Assembly (NCBI RefSeq): GCF_900106015.1
Contig: NZ_LT629797.1
Coordinates: 496,001 to 560,000, forward strand
Direction of reading: 5' to 3'
DNA from: Pseudomonas sihuiensis
GTDB taxonomy: Bacteria; Pseudomonadota; Gammaproteobacteria; Pseudomonadales; Pseudomonadaceae
Length of the DNA stretch: 64,000 nucleotides
Notes under the pieces: generated by a model
The model's input: only the letters and a program-made list of their open reading frames with translations
Told to the model about the DNA's origin: nothing
Databases searched by the model: none
In this document: positions 8,599 to 18,326 of the stretch, one piece after another
Numbering within the stretch: the first letter of the stretch is position 1
Layout of the letters: the number at the start of each line of letters is the position of its first letter
Made by a program: the position numbers and the translations under genes

Positions 8599-8698
8599 GG
8601 TCATTGAAATGGCAAGGTGGACTTGAATAAGGCTGGCGCAGAACCTGCATCTACGCCTCATCCGCCGGATTTCCGTCACCGGCGAGGAGGATCGATTC

Positions 8699-9301
8699 AT
8701 GCGTAACCTGCTTCTACTGGTGGCGCTGCTGGGCCTGACCGGGTGCATGAAGGTCAGCGATCTGGCCAGCGGCGCCGAGTACCACCTGGGCGATGCCGGG
8801 TTTCTCGACCACGGCCGTACCGAGCGCATGGCCTCGCGGCGCCTGCAGCAGGACTCCTTCATCTACATCGCCCAGGGCCACTTCGTGCCGCCAGGCCACG
8901 GCTACCCGCGTCCCAATGTGGTGGCCGAGGAGGCGTTCAAGGGCTTTGTCGAATATTTCCCGCTGGTGCGCCGCGCACGTCAGCCGGCAGGCCTGGATGA
9001 AGCCATGGCCGAGGCGCGCGGGGCTGGCGCACATTATCTGTTGTATGCGCGTTTCGCCTACAGCGATGACCGCATCGGCACCCTGGAGGAGTGGGAGGAT
9101 CAGGAGGCTGTGGATCGCCTCGGCACCGACCGGGCATCGATCCAGCTGATGCTGATCGAAACCAATACTCGCTTCCTGGTCGACACCGCGCGGATTCGCA
9201 GCCGTGGCGGATTCCTGACGTTTTACGACGCCCAGCCGCAGGACCTGATCGGCCCGCCGCTGCACGACTATGCGCGCAGCCTGCTGGGGGTTGGCCGCTA
9301 A
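8699..9301 (+). CDS. Outer-membrane-type lipoprotein, DUF4823-like
   Basis: The 200-residue product begins [19 protein letters not shown], a type II signal peptide with lipobox LTGC, so the mature protein is lipidated at C16. The rest is soluble alpha/beta sequence with the pattern [24 protein letters not shown], which I associate with DUF4823 lipoproteins of Pseudomonas. A GGAGG ribosome site precedes the ATG. The function is unknown. It precedes the DUF1285 gene on the same strand, 106 bp away with a REP element between. Confidence 0.8.
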   Translation: MRNLLLLVALLGLTGCMKVSDLASGAEYHLGDAGFLDHGRTERMASRRLQQDSFIYIAQGHFVPPGHGYPRPNVVAEEAFKGFVEYFPLVRRARQPAGLDEAMAEARGAGAHYLLYARFAYSDDRIGTLEEWEDQEAVDRLGTDRASIQLMLIETNTRFLVDTARIRSRGGFLTFYDAQPQDLIGPPLHDYARSLLGVGR

Positions 9302-9329
9302 GACTAGGGGCAATCCGCGCGCCGCTCTT

Positions 9330-9352
9330 GTGGGAGGGGCTTTAGCCGCGAC
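9330..9352. repeat. Single GTGG-headed REP element
   Basis: A GTGG head is followed by GAGGGGCTTTAGCCGCGAC, the same family as the elements in the 31.5-32.0 kb tandem array and at 49.0 kb. It lies between the DUF4823-like and DUF1285-like genes. Confidence 0.65.
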
Positions 9353-9407
9353 AGGTGCCACGGTGTATCCTCTTCAGTCCCCGGCAAAATATGGACGAGG
9401 AGAGAGC

Positions 9408-9977
9408 ATGAGCGATCCAGGCAAGGCCGGCGACCTGCTGGCGCAGATCCCCAAGGGCGAAGGCAAGGGCCTGCCACCTGTGCACCTGTGGAACCCCGAT
9501 TTCTGTGGCGATATCGACATGCGTATCGCCCGCGATGGCACCTGGTATTACCTGGGCACGCCTATCGGCCGCAAACCCATGGTGCGGTTGTTCTCCACCA
9601 TCATCCGCCGCGACGGTGACGACTATTTCCTGATCACGCCGGTGGAGAAGGTGGGCATCAAGGTAGACGACGCGCCTTTCGTTGCCGTGACCCTGCAGGT
9701 GGAAGGTGAGGGCGAAGCGCAGGTGCTGCGCTTTACCACCAACGTCGAGGACGAGGTCGTGGCCGGCCTCGAGCACCCGATTCGGGTGGAGATCGACCCT
9801 GCGACACTCGAACCCTCGCCCTATATTCTGGTGCGGCGTAACCTCGAAGCGCTGATTCATCGCAACGTGTTCTACCAACTGGTGGAACTGGCGGTGGAGC
9901 GCGAAGTGGACGGCAAGCCTTGGCTGGGGGTGTGGAGTGCCGGGCAGTTCTATCCCATCGGGCCGACCCCGGTCTGA
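9408..9977 (+). CDS. DUF1285 family protein
   Basis: This is a 189-residue soluble protein. ATG 9408 was chosen because GAGGAGAG lies just upstream and the family begins near [19 protein letters not shown]; the frame is open further upstream but that stretch runs through a REP element. Family-like segments include [42 protein letters not shown] and [19 protein letters not shown]1285 proteins have no established biochemical role. Confidence 0.85.
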   Translation: MSDPGKAGDLLAQIPKGEGKGLPPVHLWNPDFCGDIDMRIARDGTWYYLGTPIGRKPMVRLFSTIIRRDGDDYFLITPVEKVGIKVDDAPFVAVTLQVEGEGEAQVLRFTTNVEDEVVAGLEHPIRVEIDPATLEPSPYILVRRNLEALIHRNVFYQLVELAVEREVDGKPWLGVWSAGQFYPIGPTPV

Positions 9978-10041
9978 GTGGGCAATTCGGGATAAGCGCC
10001 GGTGCGCGCAGCGCACCCTGCGGGTTTGACAGGAGACGCAG

Positions 10042-10572
10042 ATGGATGAGCATCGCATCGAAACCGAACGTCTGACGTTGCGCCCACCGCAGCCGGAGGA
10101 TGCTGCCGAGGTGCAACGTCTGGCTGGTGATTTTCGTATTGCCGATGTCACCAGCAGCATTCCCCATCCTTATCCGCCCGAGCTGGCGCAGCAGTGGATA
10201 GAGCGCTGCGCGCAGGATTGGGCCAGTGGCACGGCGGCCAACTTCATCATCATCGAGTCGGCCAGCGGCAAGCTGGTCGGCAGCATGGCGCTCAAGGACA
10301 TCGGCCGCGGCGAGGCCGAGGTTGGCTATTGGATCGGCGTGCCTTACTGGAGCCGTGGCTACGCCAGCGAAGCCTGCAATGCCCTGGTGGATTTCGCCTT
10401 TCAGCAACTGCGTCTGCGTCGCCTGCACGCCAGCCACCTGGCGCGCAATCCGCAATCTGGCCGAGTGCTGTTCAAGGCCGGCTTTCGCCATCTGGGCCTG
10501 GGCCACAGCCAGTGCGGCTGCCAGGGCAAGCTGGAGCCGGTCGAACTCTACGAGCGAGTTTCTGGCGAGTGA
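10042..10572 (+). CDS. GNAT family N-acetyltransferase (RimJ/RimL type)
   Basis: This 176-residue protein opens with ETERLTLRPPQPEDAAEV, typical of the Acetyltransf_3 (RimJ/RimL) branch. The acetyl-CoA loop is in EVGYWIGVPYWSRGYASEA, and the C-terminal part has LHASHLARNPQSGRVLFKAGF. It is expected to transfer an acetyl group to a protein N-terminus or small amine; the substrate cannot be told from sequence. It is convergent with the subtilase-like gene, 12 bp apart. Confidence 0.9.
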   Translation: MDEHRIETERLTLRPPQPEDAAEVQRLAGDFRIADVTSSIPHPYPPELAQQWIERCAQDWASGTAANFIIIESASGKLVGSMALKDIGRGEAEVGYWIGVPYWSRGYASEACNALVDFAFQQLRLRRLHASHLARNPQSGRVLFKAGFRHLGLGHSQCGCQGKLEPVELYERVSGE

Positions 10573-10584
10573 CCTGAGCGGCCC

Positions 10585-12357
10585 TCAACGCACCCGATCG
10601 CGACTCTGTACCGCCAGGTCCAGCGCCTTCTGCATATCCAGCCGCGCCGAGCGACCCACGTCCTTGTCGCTCATCTTGTAGTTGCGCTCCGATGGCAGGA
10701 TCGGCGCGGTCAGGTCTTCGGCGTCCATCGGTTCGAAGTCGTAATCACCGCCGATGGTCATGGCGCTGCGCCGTAGCAGCATGCGCACCTGTTCCGGCTG
10801 CAGACGCGGATTGATCGACAGCATGGCGGCGACCACACCGGTGACCAGGGGCGTGGCGTAGGAGGTACCGCAATGCACGTCGCCGGACGCATCGACCTCA
10901 CGGGTTGAAGCGCGGGCACAGGCCGCGGCGGTGATGTCGACGCGCATGTCGATGTTCGACGAGTTGCGTTTGACCACGTAGCTCGGGTCGTCGATATCGA
11001 CCTCCTTTTCCTTGTTGCGCTGATGCCCGCCGACCACCAGCAATTGCTCGGTGATGAAGGAGGAGGGCAGGCGGTACTCGTCCCGACCGGAGAAGGACGA
11101 ACCGTTGCCGGCGGAGTTGATCACCAGCACGTCCGGGTGTTCCTCGCGCAGCCAGAGGAAGAACTCCTCCAGCAGCTCTTCGTAGCCGCTCATGGCGATG
11201 CCGGAGCGCACCAGCGAATCGATCTCGTCGCCTTCGACGTTGCGCGTGCCGACGCGGTGGATGCCCCAGCTCCAGTTGAGTACGCGCACGCCGTCTTCCA
11301 CCAGGTTCACCGAGGCTGCGATGTTGGCGGTGATGCCGGCGTCCGAGTTGCGCTCGACGATGACTTCGAAGCCCTGGCTGGCCTTGTCCAACCCGCGTAG
11401 GAAACCGGTGTTGCCGCCCTTGTCCCAGTGCGCGGCGAGAATCCCGGCCACGGTGCTGCCGTGGTTGTCCGGCTCGTCGGCATCACGCGCATAGACGCAG
11501 GTGCGCGGTTTGCCATCGGGGCAGGCGCCGAGGTAATCGGCGAAGTCGGGCGAATCGAAATCGACATTGCGCTCGATCACGCCGACGCGGATCGGTTCGG
11601 CCTCTATGGGCGTCTCGCCCGCCGGGATGCGTCGCTGGTAATAGTTCACCGCATCCATGAAGCGGTTCGCCGCCCATTCTTCGGAGTTCTTTTCCGGTTT
11701 GCGTGCTGGCTGGCGCGAGGCTTCGCGCTCTTCGCCGCGCTCCGGTGCGCTTTCTTCCACCACCACGGCATCGACGCTGGTTTCGTTGCCGATGCGCAGC
11801 ACCAGCGCATCGCGCTCGGTCAGGTTCTTCACCGGCAGGCGCAGTTGGTAGACGTTCAGCGATGGGATGGCGCCGACCACCTTGGCGTTGTACTTCTTCG
11901 CCAGGCGCCTGGCCTCGTCGAGGCCGTCGTGGCTTTCCTCGATCAGCAGACTGACCAGATCGACATAGGTGGTCAGGCCATCCATGTTCTTCGCCACTTC
12001 ATCCGGGCCGGCAGCGAGCACATGGCTGCGATGCAGCGACAGCCACACTGGATTGCTGACGCGCGAGCCGTCCTCCAGCCACAGCGGCGCGCTGCGGTGT
12101 TCGGTGCTGTTCAACTGTAGGCGCAGGCCATCGCCAGTGCGCTTGACCGCTGAAGCGGGCAGGGTGTCGTCGCCGAGTCGCAGCCTGGGCAACTTCGCGC
12201 CAAGGCCACGCACCTGCATGCACCATTCCTGCTTTTCACTGGCGAGCAAGTCGCCGCAGCGCTGCAGGCTCTGGATGCGCAGCGGTTCCTGCGCGCTGGC
12301 AAGAGGGCTCAGCACGGCCATGACGAAAGCGGAGAGAAGAGCGCGGTTGGGCAGCAT
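10585..12357 (-). CDS. Secreted S8 (subtilisin-like) peptidase with altered active site
   Basis: The 590-residue protein carries a signal peptide (cleavage near SPLASA^QEP) and a ~230-residue N-terminal region followed by a subtilase domain. The histidine motif DNHGSTVAGILA (H299), oxyanion asparagine VINSAGNGSS (N418) and serine motif CGTSYATPLVTGVVAAML (S499) are all present. At the position of the catalytic aspartate (normally V-I-D-T/S-G) it reads VGVIERNVDFDSPDF, so E262 replaces Asp. Whether Glu supports catalysis is unclear. Paired cysteines suggest a disulfide-stabilised periplasmic or secreted protein. It is convergent with the GNAT gene; no partner gene is evident. Confidence 0.88.
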   Translation of the reverse strand: MLPNRALLSAFVMAVLSPLASAQEPLRIQSLQRCGDLLASEKQEWCMQVRGLGAKLPRLRLGDDTLPASAVKRTGDGLRLQLNSTEHRSAPLWLEDGSRVSNPVWLSLHRSHVLAAGPDEVAKNMDGLTTYVDLVSLLIEESHDGLDEARRLAKKYNAKVVGAIPSLNVYQLRLPVKNLTERDALVLRIGNETSVDAVVVEESAPERGEEREASRQPARKPEKNSEEWAANRFMDAVNYYQRRIPAGETPIEAEPIRVGVIERNVDFDSPDFADYLGACPDGKPRTCVYARDADEPDNHGSTVAGILAAHWDKGGNTGFLRGLDKASQGFEVIVERNSDAGITANIAASVNLVEDGVRVLNWSWGIHRVGTRNVEGDEIDSLVRSGIAMSGYEELLEEFFLWLREEHPDVLVINSAGNGSSFSGRDEYRLPSSFITEQLLVVGGHQRNKEKEVDIDDPSYVVKRNSSNIDMRVDITAAACARASTREVDASGDVHCGTSYATPLVTGVVAAMLSINPRLQPEQVRMLLRRSAMTIGGDYDFEPMDAEDLTAPILPSERNYKMSDKDVGRSARLDMQKALDLAVQSRDRVR

Positions 12358-12444
12358 GGGGCAGGGTTTCCGTGACGATTGTCCTGCTTTTCCGACTGCC
12401 TTCGCCGCGCTTTGTTCAGGTTGGGAGGAAAGTGGCTGGTTCGC

Positions 12445-13647
12445 TCAGGCCACTGGAATCGCCGGATCGGCGGCTGCCAGGGCGATGGCGCGATCAGCGA
12501 CCGGCGGGTAGATCCACAGGCTGTTGATCTGCTGCTTCAGCGTCTTGGCTTCACTGCCGATCAGTTTTACCTGGCGATCCCAGCCTTCGCTGTACACCGC
12601 ACCCCAGGCACCGAGATCGAGGCAGGTCACGTACTTGGGCTGGCTGTAGGGCGTCGTCGCTACCCCGATCAATTCGGCTGCTGTGTTGTTGCCGGCGTGG
12701 CGACCCAAGGCGATGGCGTGCTGGCAGGACATCACGCTGAAGTTGCCGACATCGTCCGTTGCGGCGCGGGCGGTATCGCCTGCTGCGAAGATTGCAGGTT
12801 GACCCTGGACCTTGAGCTGGCTGTCGACCTGCAGTCGGCCTTGATGATCGCGTGGAGCACTGATCTGCTCGGTCAGTGCGCTGGCGCGAAAACCCACGGT
12901 CCAGATCACGGTATTGGAGGCGATACGCTGGCCGTCATCCAGGGTCACGCCATCGGTATCGACCGCCACCACCATGCGTCCCAGGCACCATTCGATTCCC
13001 AGTTCCCGCGACGCTTCGCTGATCGCTGGACGAATACCATCACCCAGCGCGGCGGCAATCTCTTCGCCACGATCGACCACTACCACGCGAATGGCGGCGT
13101 CATCGCCGAGCAGGGCGCGCAAGCGTGCCGGCATTTCCGTCGCGGTCTCGATGCCGGTAAAGCCGCCGCCGGCGACCACCACGGTATTGCGTGCGGTGCT
13201 TGGCGGACGCTCTGCCAGGCTCGCCAGGTGCTGCTCCAGGCGCACCGCCTGCTCGATTTCATCGACGTCGAACAAATGCGCCTCCATGCCCTCCAGCGCT
13301 GGGCGCATCAGGCGGCTACCCGAGGCCAGCACCAAGCGGTCGTAGCTCAGGCTCCCCGGCTTTCCGGCGGCGTCGCGATAGCTGACCTGCTGACGCGATG
13401 CATCGATACCCTCGGCCGTGCCCTGGACGAATTCCACACCCACGGCTGCCAGCAGCTCGGTGAGAGGCGCTTTCATGCTTTGCACATTCGGCTCGTAGAA
13501 GCGCGGTCGAATGCGCAGCTCCGGCTGGGGGGCGAGCATGGTCACGCCGATATCCGTTCGTCCGTGTTGATCGAGCAGGCGCATGGCACTGAGGGCGCTC
13601 CATACCCCGGCAAAACCACCACCGACAATCAGAATGCGTTGTTTCAT
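12445..13647 (-). CDS. FAD/NAD(P)-dependent oxidoreductase, type II NADH dehydrogenase-like
   Basis: The 400-residue protein has an N-terminal FAD-binding GGGFAG loop (RILIVGGGFAGVW), a second NAD(P)-binding loop VVVAGGGFTGIETATEM, and the C-terminal FAD contact FAAGDTAR, the layout of Ndh-type single-subunit dehydrogenases. Start 13647 (MKQRIL) is supported by AGGAG nine bases upstream; the frame is open 25 codons further. It could oxidise NAD(P)H with a quinone or another acceptor. It is divergent from the GlxA-type regulator at 13737 with only 89 bp between, so that regulator probably controls it (inference). Confidence 0.88.
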   Translation of the reverse strand: MKQRILIVGGGFAGVWSALSAMRLLDQHGRTDIGVTMLAPQPELRIRPRFYEPNVQSMKAPLTELLAAVGVEFVQGTAEGIDASRQQVSYRDAAGKPGSLSYDRLVLASGSRLMRPALEGMEAHLFDVDEIEQAVRLEQHLASLAERPPSTARNTVVVAGGGFTGIETATEMPARLRALLGDDAAIRVVVVDRGEEIAAALGDGIRPAISEASRELGIEWCLGRMVVAVDTDGVTLDDGQRIASNTVIWTVGFRASALTEQISAPRDHQGRLQVDSQLKVQGQPAIFAAGDTARAATDDVGNFSVMSCQHAIALGRHAGNNTAAELIGVATTPYSQPKYVTCLDLGAWGAVYSEGWDRQVKLIGSEAKTLKQQINSLWIYPPVADRAIALAAADPAIPVA

Positions 13648-13736
13648 CTGGTACTCCTGGCTTTGGCTCGTTTCGTTTGACGGAGCCATGCTAGGAGAGG
13701 AGCATTTCGGCAGATACGACATATACCCCCGAAATC

Positions 13737-14717
13737 ATGCCAACTCGCCCGCGTACCGTTCTCTTCCTCGCCTACCCGCAAGTGGGTCTGCTCGATCTTA
13801 CCGGCGCGCAGACGGTGTTCTGGGCGGCCACCAAGGCCATGCACGAACGCGGTTTGCCGGGTTACGAGCGCCTCACTGTCAGCCTTGCGGGCGGTTTGGT
13901 GGGCACTGCCGAAGGCCTGGTGGTGGATACCCAGCCGCTGGCAGAGGTACAACTGGCGCAGGTCGATACGCTGATCGTGCCGGGCGCGCCGGAAATCGAG
14001 CGGGCGGTGGCCGAATCGGCCGAACTGATCGCCTGGATCGCCAGCAACGCACGTCGAGTGCGGCGCACGGCCTCCGTATGCAGTGGCACCTTTCTGCTGG
14101 CTCATGCGGGTTTGCTCGAGGGTAAGCGCGCGGCGACGCATTGGGCGATGTGCGACATGCTCAAGGCGCGTTTCCCGGCCATCGAAGTGGACAACGACGC
14201 CATCTTTATCGAGCAGGGCGCAGTGTGGACCTCTGCGGGTGTCAGTGCCGGTATCGACCTCGCCTTGGCACTGGTCGAGGCCGATTGCGGGCGAGAGGTG
14301 GCCATGCAGGTGGCGCGTGAGCTGGTGGTCTTTCTCAAGCGTCCTGGCGGGCAGGCGCAGTTCAGCGAGCTGTTGCAGGCACAGGCCAAGGACACCTCGA
14401 CCTTCGATGAGCTGCACCGCTGGTTGGGCGATCACCTGAGCAGCCCGGAGCTGAATGTCGAGACCATGGCCGAGCGCTGCCACATGAGCCCGCGGCATTT
14501 CTCCCGCCTGTACAAACAGAAGACCGGGCGCACGCCGGCCAAGGCAGTGGAAATTTTCCGCCTCGAAGCCGCGCGCAGGTTGCTGGAGGACTCCACCCGC
14601 AATATCGATGTTATCGCCAGGCAATGCGGCTTCGGTGACGAAGAGCGAATGCGTGCGACATTCCAACGTCATTTAGCGATTTCGCCGCGGGATTATCGAA
14701 GACGCTTCTCGCGCTGA
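13737..14717 (+). CDS. GlxA-type transcriptional regulator (DJ-1/PfpI + AraC HTH)
   Basis: The 326-residue protein has an N-terminal DJ-1/PfpI-like domain (about residues 5-180), with the nucleophile-elbow-like RTASVCSGTFLLAHAG. The C-terminal AraC double helix-turn-helix is at about residues 220-325, with MAERCHMSPRHFSRLYKQKTGRTPAKAVE and RQCGFGDEERMRATFQRHLAISPRDYRRRF. This is the GlxA/GbdR-like architecture. It is divergent from the Ndh-like gene and most likely activates it in response to a small molecule; the ligand is unknown. Confidence 0.92.
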   Translation: MPTRPRTVLFLAYPQVGLLDLTGAQTVFWAATKAMHERGLPGYERLTVSLAGGLVGTAEGLVVDTQPLAEVQLAQVDTLIVPGAPEIERAVAESAELIAWIASNARRVRRTASVCSGTFLLAHAGLLEGKRAATHWAMCDMLKARFPAIEVDNDAIFIEQGAVWTSAGVSAGIDLALALVEADCGREVAMQVARELVVFLKRPGGQAQFSELLQAQAKDTSTFDELHRWLGDHLSSPELNVETMAERCHMSPRHFSRLYKQKTGRTPAKAVEIFRLEAARRLLEDSTRNIDVIARQCGFGDEERMRATFQRHLAISPRDYRRRFSR

Positions 14718-14804
14718 AGGCTCTGCGCCGAAGGGGGATGGCATCGGCTCGGCAGAATCTGGTTATAGTATTACGTTCTCTTCAAGCCCCATTCGAAGCC
14801 TTCC

Positions 14805-15944
14805 ATGTCCTCCAATCGTCTGCTCTCGATCGACGCCCTGCGCGGTTTGGTCATCCTCTTCATGTTGCTCGATCACGTTCGCGAAACCTTCTACCTGCAC
14901 CAGCAGGTCGGCGACCCGATGGACGTGACCGCTACTGAGCCTGCGCTGTTCTTCAGCCGTACCCTGGCGCACCTGTGCGCGCCGGTGTTCATCCTGCTCA
15001 CCGGGCTTTCGGCGTTTCTCTATGGCGAGAAGCAGATGAGCCGGACGGCGACCAGCGCCTTCCTGTTCAAGCGCGGGCTGTTTCTGGTGGTGCTGGAGTT
15101 CACCCTGGTCAACTTCGCCTGGACCTTCCAGTTCCCGCCCACGGTGATCTACCTGCAGGTGATCTGGGCCATCGGCCTGAGCATGCTGACGCTCTCCGTG
15201 CTGCTGTGGCTGCCGCGAACGCTGCTGGCCGTGCTGGGCCTGGCGCTGGTGGCGGGGCACAACCTGCTCGATGGGTTGCACTTTGGCCCGGAGTCGGCGC
15301 TGCACATTCCCTGGGCGATCCTGCATGACCGCGGCTGGATCGGGTTTTCCGACACGCTGCGCCTGCGCACGTCGTACCCGGTGCTGCCGTGGATCGGAGT
15401 GATTGCCCTAGGCTATGTGATCGGCCCGTGGTTCCGCTGGTCCAGCGCGCCCGAGCAGCGTCTGCAATGGTTGCGTCGCGCCGGTTTCGCTGCGCTGGCG
15501 CTGTTCGTGATGCTGCGCCTGCTCAACGGCTATGGCGAGAAACCCTGGGCCGTGGAAGAAACCGCACTGCAAACGCTGATGGGCCTGTTCAACATCACCA
15601 AATACCCGCCGTCGCTGTTGTTCCTGGCGCTGACGCTGGGCGTCGGCCTGTTGCTGCTGGCCTACTTCGAGCGCCGCAACGATGGGCGCATGGTGCGCAC
15701 GCTGGCTGTGTTCGGCAGCGCGCCGATGTTCTTCTACCTGCTGCACCTGTACGTGCTGAAGCTGCTCTACATCGCCGCCTTCGCCATCTGGGGCGCGAAC
15801 CAGGGGCATTACTTCGGCTTCGACTCGATGGGCTGGATCTGGGCTGCGACCGTGCTGCTGGCGCTGCTGCTGTTTGCGCCCACGCAGTGGTTCGCTCTGC
15901 TCAAGGCGCGGCGCCGCGACATTCGCTGGTTGAAGTACCTCTGA
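14805..15944 (+). CDS. DUF1624 / heparan-alpha-glucosaminide acetyltransferase-like membrane protein
   Basis: This 379-residue inner-membrane protein has about ten hydrophobic segments. It begins RLLSIDALRGLVILFMLLDHVRETF, the family signature in which the SIDALRG motif precedes the first membrane helix and a histidine follows it. Members are predicted transmembrane acyltransferases; the bacterial substrates are unknown. It ends 12 bp before an inverted REP pair. Confidence 0.85.
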   Translation: MSSNRLLSIDALRGLVILFMLLDHVRETFYLHQQVGDPMDVTATEPALFFSRTLAHLCAPVFILLTGLSAFLYGEKQMSRTATSAFLFKRGLFLVVLEFTLVNFAWTFQFPPTVIYLQVIWAIGLSMLTLSVLLWLPRTLLAVLGLALVAGHNLLDGLHFGPESALHIPWAILHDRGWIGFSDTLRLRTSYPVLPWIGVIALGYVIGPWFRWSSAPEQRLQWLRRAGFAALALFVMLRLLNGYGEKPWAVEETALQTLMGLFNITKYPPSLLFLALTLGVGLLLLAYFERRNDGRMVRTLAVFGSAPMFFYLLHLYVLKLLYIAAFAIWGANQGHYFGFDSMGWIWAATVLLALLLFAPTQWFALLKARRRDIRWLKYL

Positions 15945-15955
15945 GAGCCTTTGAC

Positions 15956-16019
15956 GTAGGGTGCGCCGTGCGCACCAACTGGCACCTCGAAAATATCCAG
16001 TGCGCACGGCGCACCCTAC
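15956..16019. repeat. Inverted REP pair, GGTGCGC type
   Basis: GTAG followed by GGTGCGC-CGT-GCGCA on the plus strand is mirrored 25 bases later by the exact complement ending in CCTAC, so the whole unit forms one long hairpin. It is the same family as 7178-7317. Confidence 0.85.
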
Positions 16020-16050
16020 GTTCGCTCGGCATTGGCACGATGTCGTGCGC

Positions 16051-16111
16051 TGTAGGAGCCCGCTTGCGGGCGATGGTTGGCTGACGCGATCGCCGGCAAG
16101 CCGGCTCCTAC
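16051..16111. repeat. Inverted REP pair, GAGCC(C/G)GC type
   Basis: GTAG-GAGCCCGC-TT-GCGGGCGAT on the left is mirrored by ATCGCCGGCAAGCCGGCTCC-TAC on the right. This is the REP type widespread in P. putida and P. fluorescens genomes. It lies downstream of the TonB receptor gene and of the DUF1624 gene, which converge here. Confidence 0.85.
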
Positions 16112-16148
16112 AGGTCGAGTTGCGGAGTCTTTCCGAGTGGCTCCGGCG

Positions 16149-18203
16149 TTACAGCTTCATGTTCACCGACAGATAGGCCGAGCGACCTGGGGCAGGGGAG
16201 AACATCGGTTGTTCGTCGCCAGCGGCCCAGAAGAAGTTGTCGAACCATACGTACTCGTAGTCGCGGTCGGTCAGGTTCTTCATCTGCAGGTCGAGGCTGG
16301 TGGTGGCCGATACCTGATAGCGCACGTTGGCATCGAGCACCGCGAAGCCGCCGTACTTGCCTTGCTGGTTCAGCTCGTCGATGTAGTAGTCGCCCTGGGC
16401 GCGGGCCGACAGGCCGAAGCGCCAGGCGTCGTTGAACTGGTAATCGACCCCGGCATTGCTGATGTAGCGCGGCGTGGAGAACACCTCCTTGCCCGCCAGC
16501 GACTGCCCACCAGCGGTGAACGCGCTGACCACCTTGGCTTCCTGGATGGCGTGCGAGCCCCACACCGTCCACTGATCGTTCAGCTGTGCGGTGAGCTGCA
16601 TGTCGATGCCGCGACGCTTGGTTTCACCCAGGCCGACGGTGGTGCCGGTGCTCGGCATGTTGGCCACTTCATCGGTAGCTTCCTGTTGCCACACGGCGAT
16701 GCGCGCTTCCGAGCCGGCGAAGGGTTTGAACTTCACCCCCACTTCCTTGCCGGTGTTGATCGACGGTTTGTACGAAGCCTGGCCGGCGGTCATGTAGGCC
16801 GGTGCGGTGGACCCGGTGAGGATCTGGAAGGTGCGCCCCCAGTTGGCGTAGACGTTGATGTCCGGGGTGATGCTGTACACCACGCTGAGCTTGGGCTGTT
16901 CGATCCAGCCGTAGTCCTGCAGCTCGGCCTTCTCGCCGTTCATCAGCTCGGTATTACCGGAGAACTTGTCGACGCGGTACGCCGGGATGATCTTGAGCTG
17001 CTCGATGGGCTGGATGATCGCCTGGGCATAGGCGCCGGTGTTGTACAGCGTGTAGCTGTGGTCGTTTTGCGTGCGGGCCGGCGGCGCGTCGAAATCGGTG
17101 GGAATGCCGAAGTTGTAGCGGTAGCGGCGGTATTCGTTGTTCTGCTGCTCGTAGTTGATGCCGCCGTCGAGGGTCAGCATCTCGTGGGCGCGCCAGGTCA
17201 GGTTGCTCAGCACGCCAGTCTGGCGCTCTTCCCACTGGCGGCGCTGACGCGGGGCATTGCCGACCGGATAGCTGGTGAAAGTCACGGTGCGGTCATCGTC
17301 GTAGCTGTTGTAGTACAGCTTGTTGCTCAGGCTCAGGTCGTCGCTGAGCTGGAAGTCGGCATGCGCGCTGAGGTGCTTCATGTCGCGGTCGTCGCCATCG
17401 TTGGCATTCTTCTCCGGCGACTGCGAGCGGCTCGCGGCCAGCTCTTGCGCGGTGAGAAAACCCGGCTCCTCTGCCTGGTGGTGGTAGAGGCGGGCGATCA
17501 CGCCGAGCTTCATGGTCTGCTCGTCATCGGTGACGAACCATTTGCCGCCCAGGGAATATTTGTTGGAGTTGCTGTGGTCGCGGAAACCGTCGGAATCCTG
17601 CTTGGCCAGAAAGTAGTTCTGCGCGAAGTTGCCTTCCTCGTGGCCGACGGCCAGCTGGAATTCGCGGGTGTTGAAGCTGCCGTAGGTCAGGCGGCCGTCG
17701 GTGTAGTTGCCGCCCTGACGGGTGGCGAAATTGATGTTGCCGCCGATGTTGTGCAGGCCGTAGCGCGGGTCATTGGTGCCGCGCACCACCTCGATGTAGT
17801 CGATGTCCAGCGGGAAGATCATGTCGATGAAGCGTTGGTTGCCGCTGTTGACGTTGCTCGGCACGCCGTCGATCAGCGTCTTGATGCCATTGATGTAGCC
17901 CTCGCCGTTGAAGGCGCGGAAGGTCACCTTGCCGGATTCGGCGCCCATGCGCGTCTCGGTCAGCTGGATGCCGGGCATCTGGCCTACCAGCTCCCAGCTG
18001 TTCATCACGTTCTTATCCTCGATCTTGTCACTGCCCATGATGTCGACCGAGCTCAGGATGCTATCGGTGCGCAGCGTGCCGCTGGCCTCGGGGGTGACGT
18101 AGACCGAGCCGAGCGAAACGGTGGAGTTGCCGGATGAGGCAGCGTGAATCTGAGTCGTGACCAGGGCGGTCATGACGGCGAGGGAGGCCGAAGTGGCTTT
18201 CAT
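16149..18203 (-). CDS. TonB-dependent outer-membrane receptor, probably zinc-linked
   Basis: The 684-residue protein has a signal peptide (cleavage near TQIHA^ASS) and a plug domain at about residues 35-165, with ELVGQMPGIQLTETRMG, LIDGVPSNVNSGN and DYIEVVRGTNDPRYGLHNIGGNINF. A 22-strand-type barrel follows, ending in the aromatic-poor YLSVNMKL. The Asp/His-rich loops (NANDGDDRDMKH) are suggestive of metal binding but not diagnostic. A Zur-like box lies 124 bp upstream of the start, which points to regulation by zinc and uptake of zinc or a zinc complex (inference). It is divergent from the PAS-GGDEF gene at 18535. Confidence 0.92.
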   Translation of the reverse strand: MKATSASLAVMTALVTTQIHAASSGNSTVSLGSVYVTPEASGTLRTDSILSSVDIMGSDKIEDKNVMNSWELVGQMPGIQLTETRMGAESGKVTFRAFNGEGYINGIKTLIDGVPSNVNSGNQRFIDMIFPLDIDYIEVVRGTNDPRYGLHNIGGNINFATRQGGNYTDGRLTYGSFNTREFQLAVGHEEGNFAQNYFLAKQDSDGFRDHSNSNKYSLGGKWFVTDDEQTMKLGVIARLYHHQAEEPGFLTAQELAASRSQSPEKNANDGDDRDMKHLSAHADFQLSDDLSLSNKLYYNSYDDDRTVTFTSYPVGNAPRQRRQWEERQTGVLSNLTWRAHEMLTLDGGINYEQQNNEYRRYRYNFGIPTDFDAPPARTQNDHSYTLYNTGAYAQAIIQPIEQLKIIPAYRVDKFSGNTELMNGEKAELQDYGWIEQPKLSVVYSITPDINVYANWGRTFQILTGSTAPAYMTAGQASYKPSINTGKEVGVKFKPFAGSEARIAVWQQEATDEVANMPSTGTTVGLGETKRRGIDMQLTAQLNDQWTVWGSHAIQEAKVVSAFTAGGQSLAGKEVFSTPRYISNAGVDYQFNDAWRFGLSARAQGDYYIDELNQQGKYGGFAVLDANVRYQVSATTSLDLQMKNLTDRDYEYVWFDNFFWAAGDEQPMFSPAPGRSAYLSVNMKL

Positions 18204-18326
18204 GGGTATTCCTAGCGTTGCGTTTTCTAAGTGAGGGGAGGGTGTTGCGCTGGTTTGCTGCGCGGGCTGGCGAGTCTCCTGGCGGCAGCGGGTTGTCCGG
18301 TCGGACGAATTATCTTCAGTTCAGAC

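Noticed and set aside
16077..18137. A 686-codon open frame on the plus strand opposite the TonB receptor gene
   Set aside because: It is the antisense of a clearly coding TonB receptor. Its translation is low-complexity and matches no family; long antisense frames are common in GC-rich DNA.
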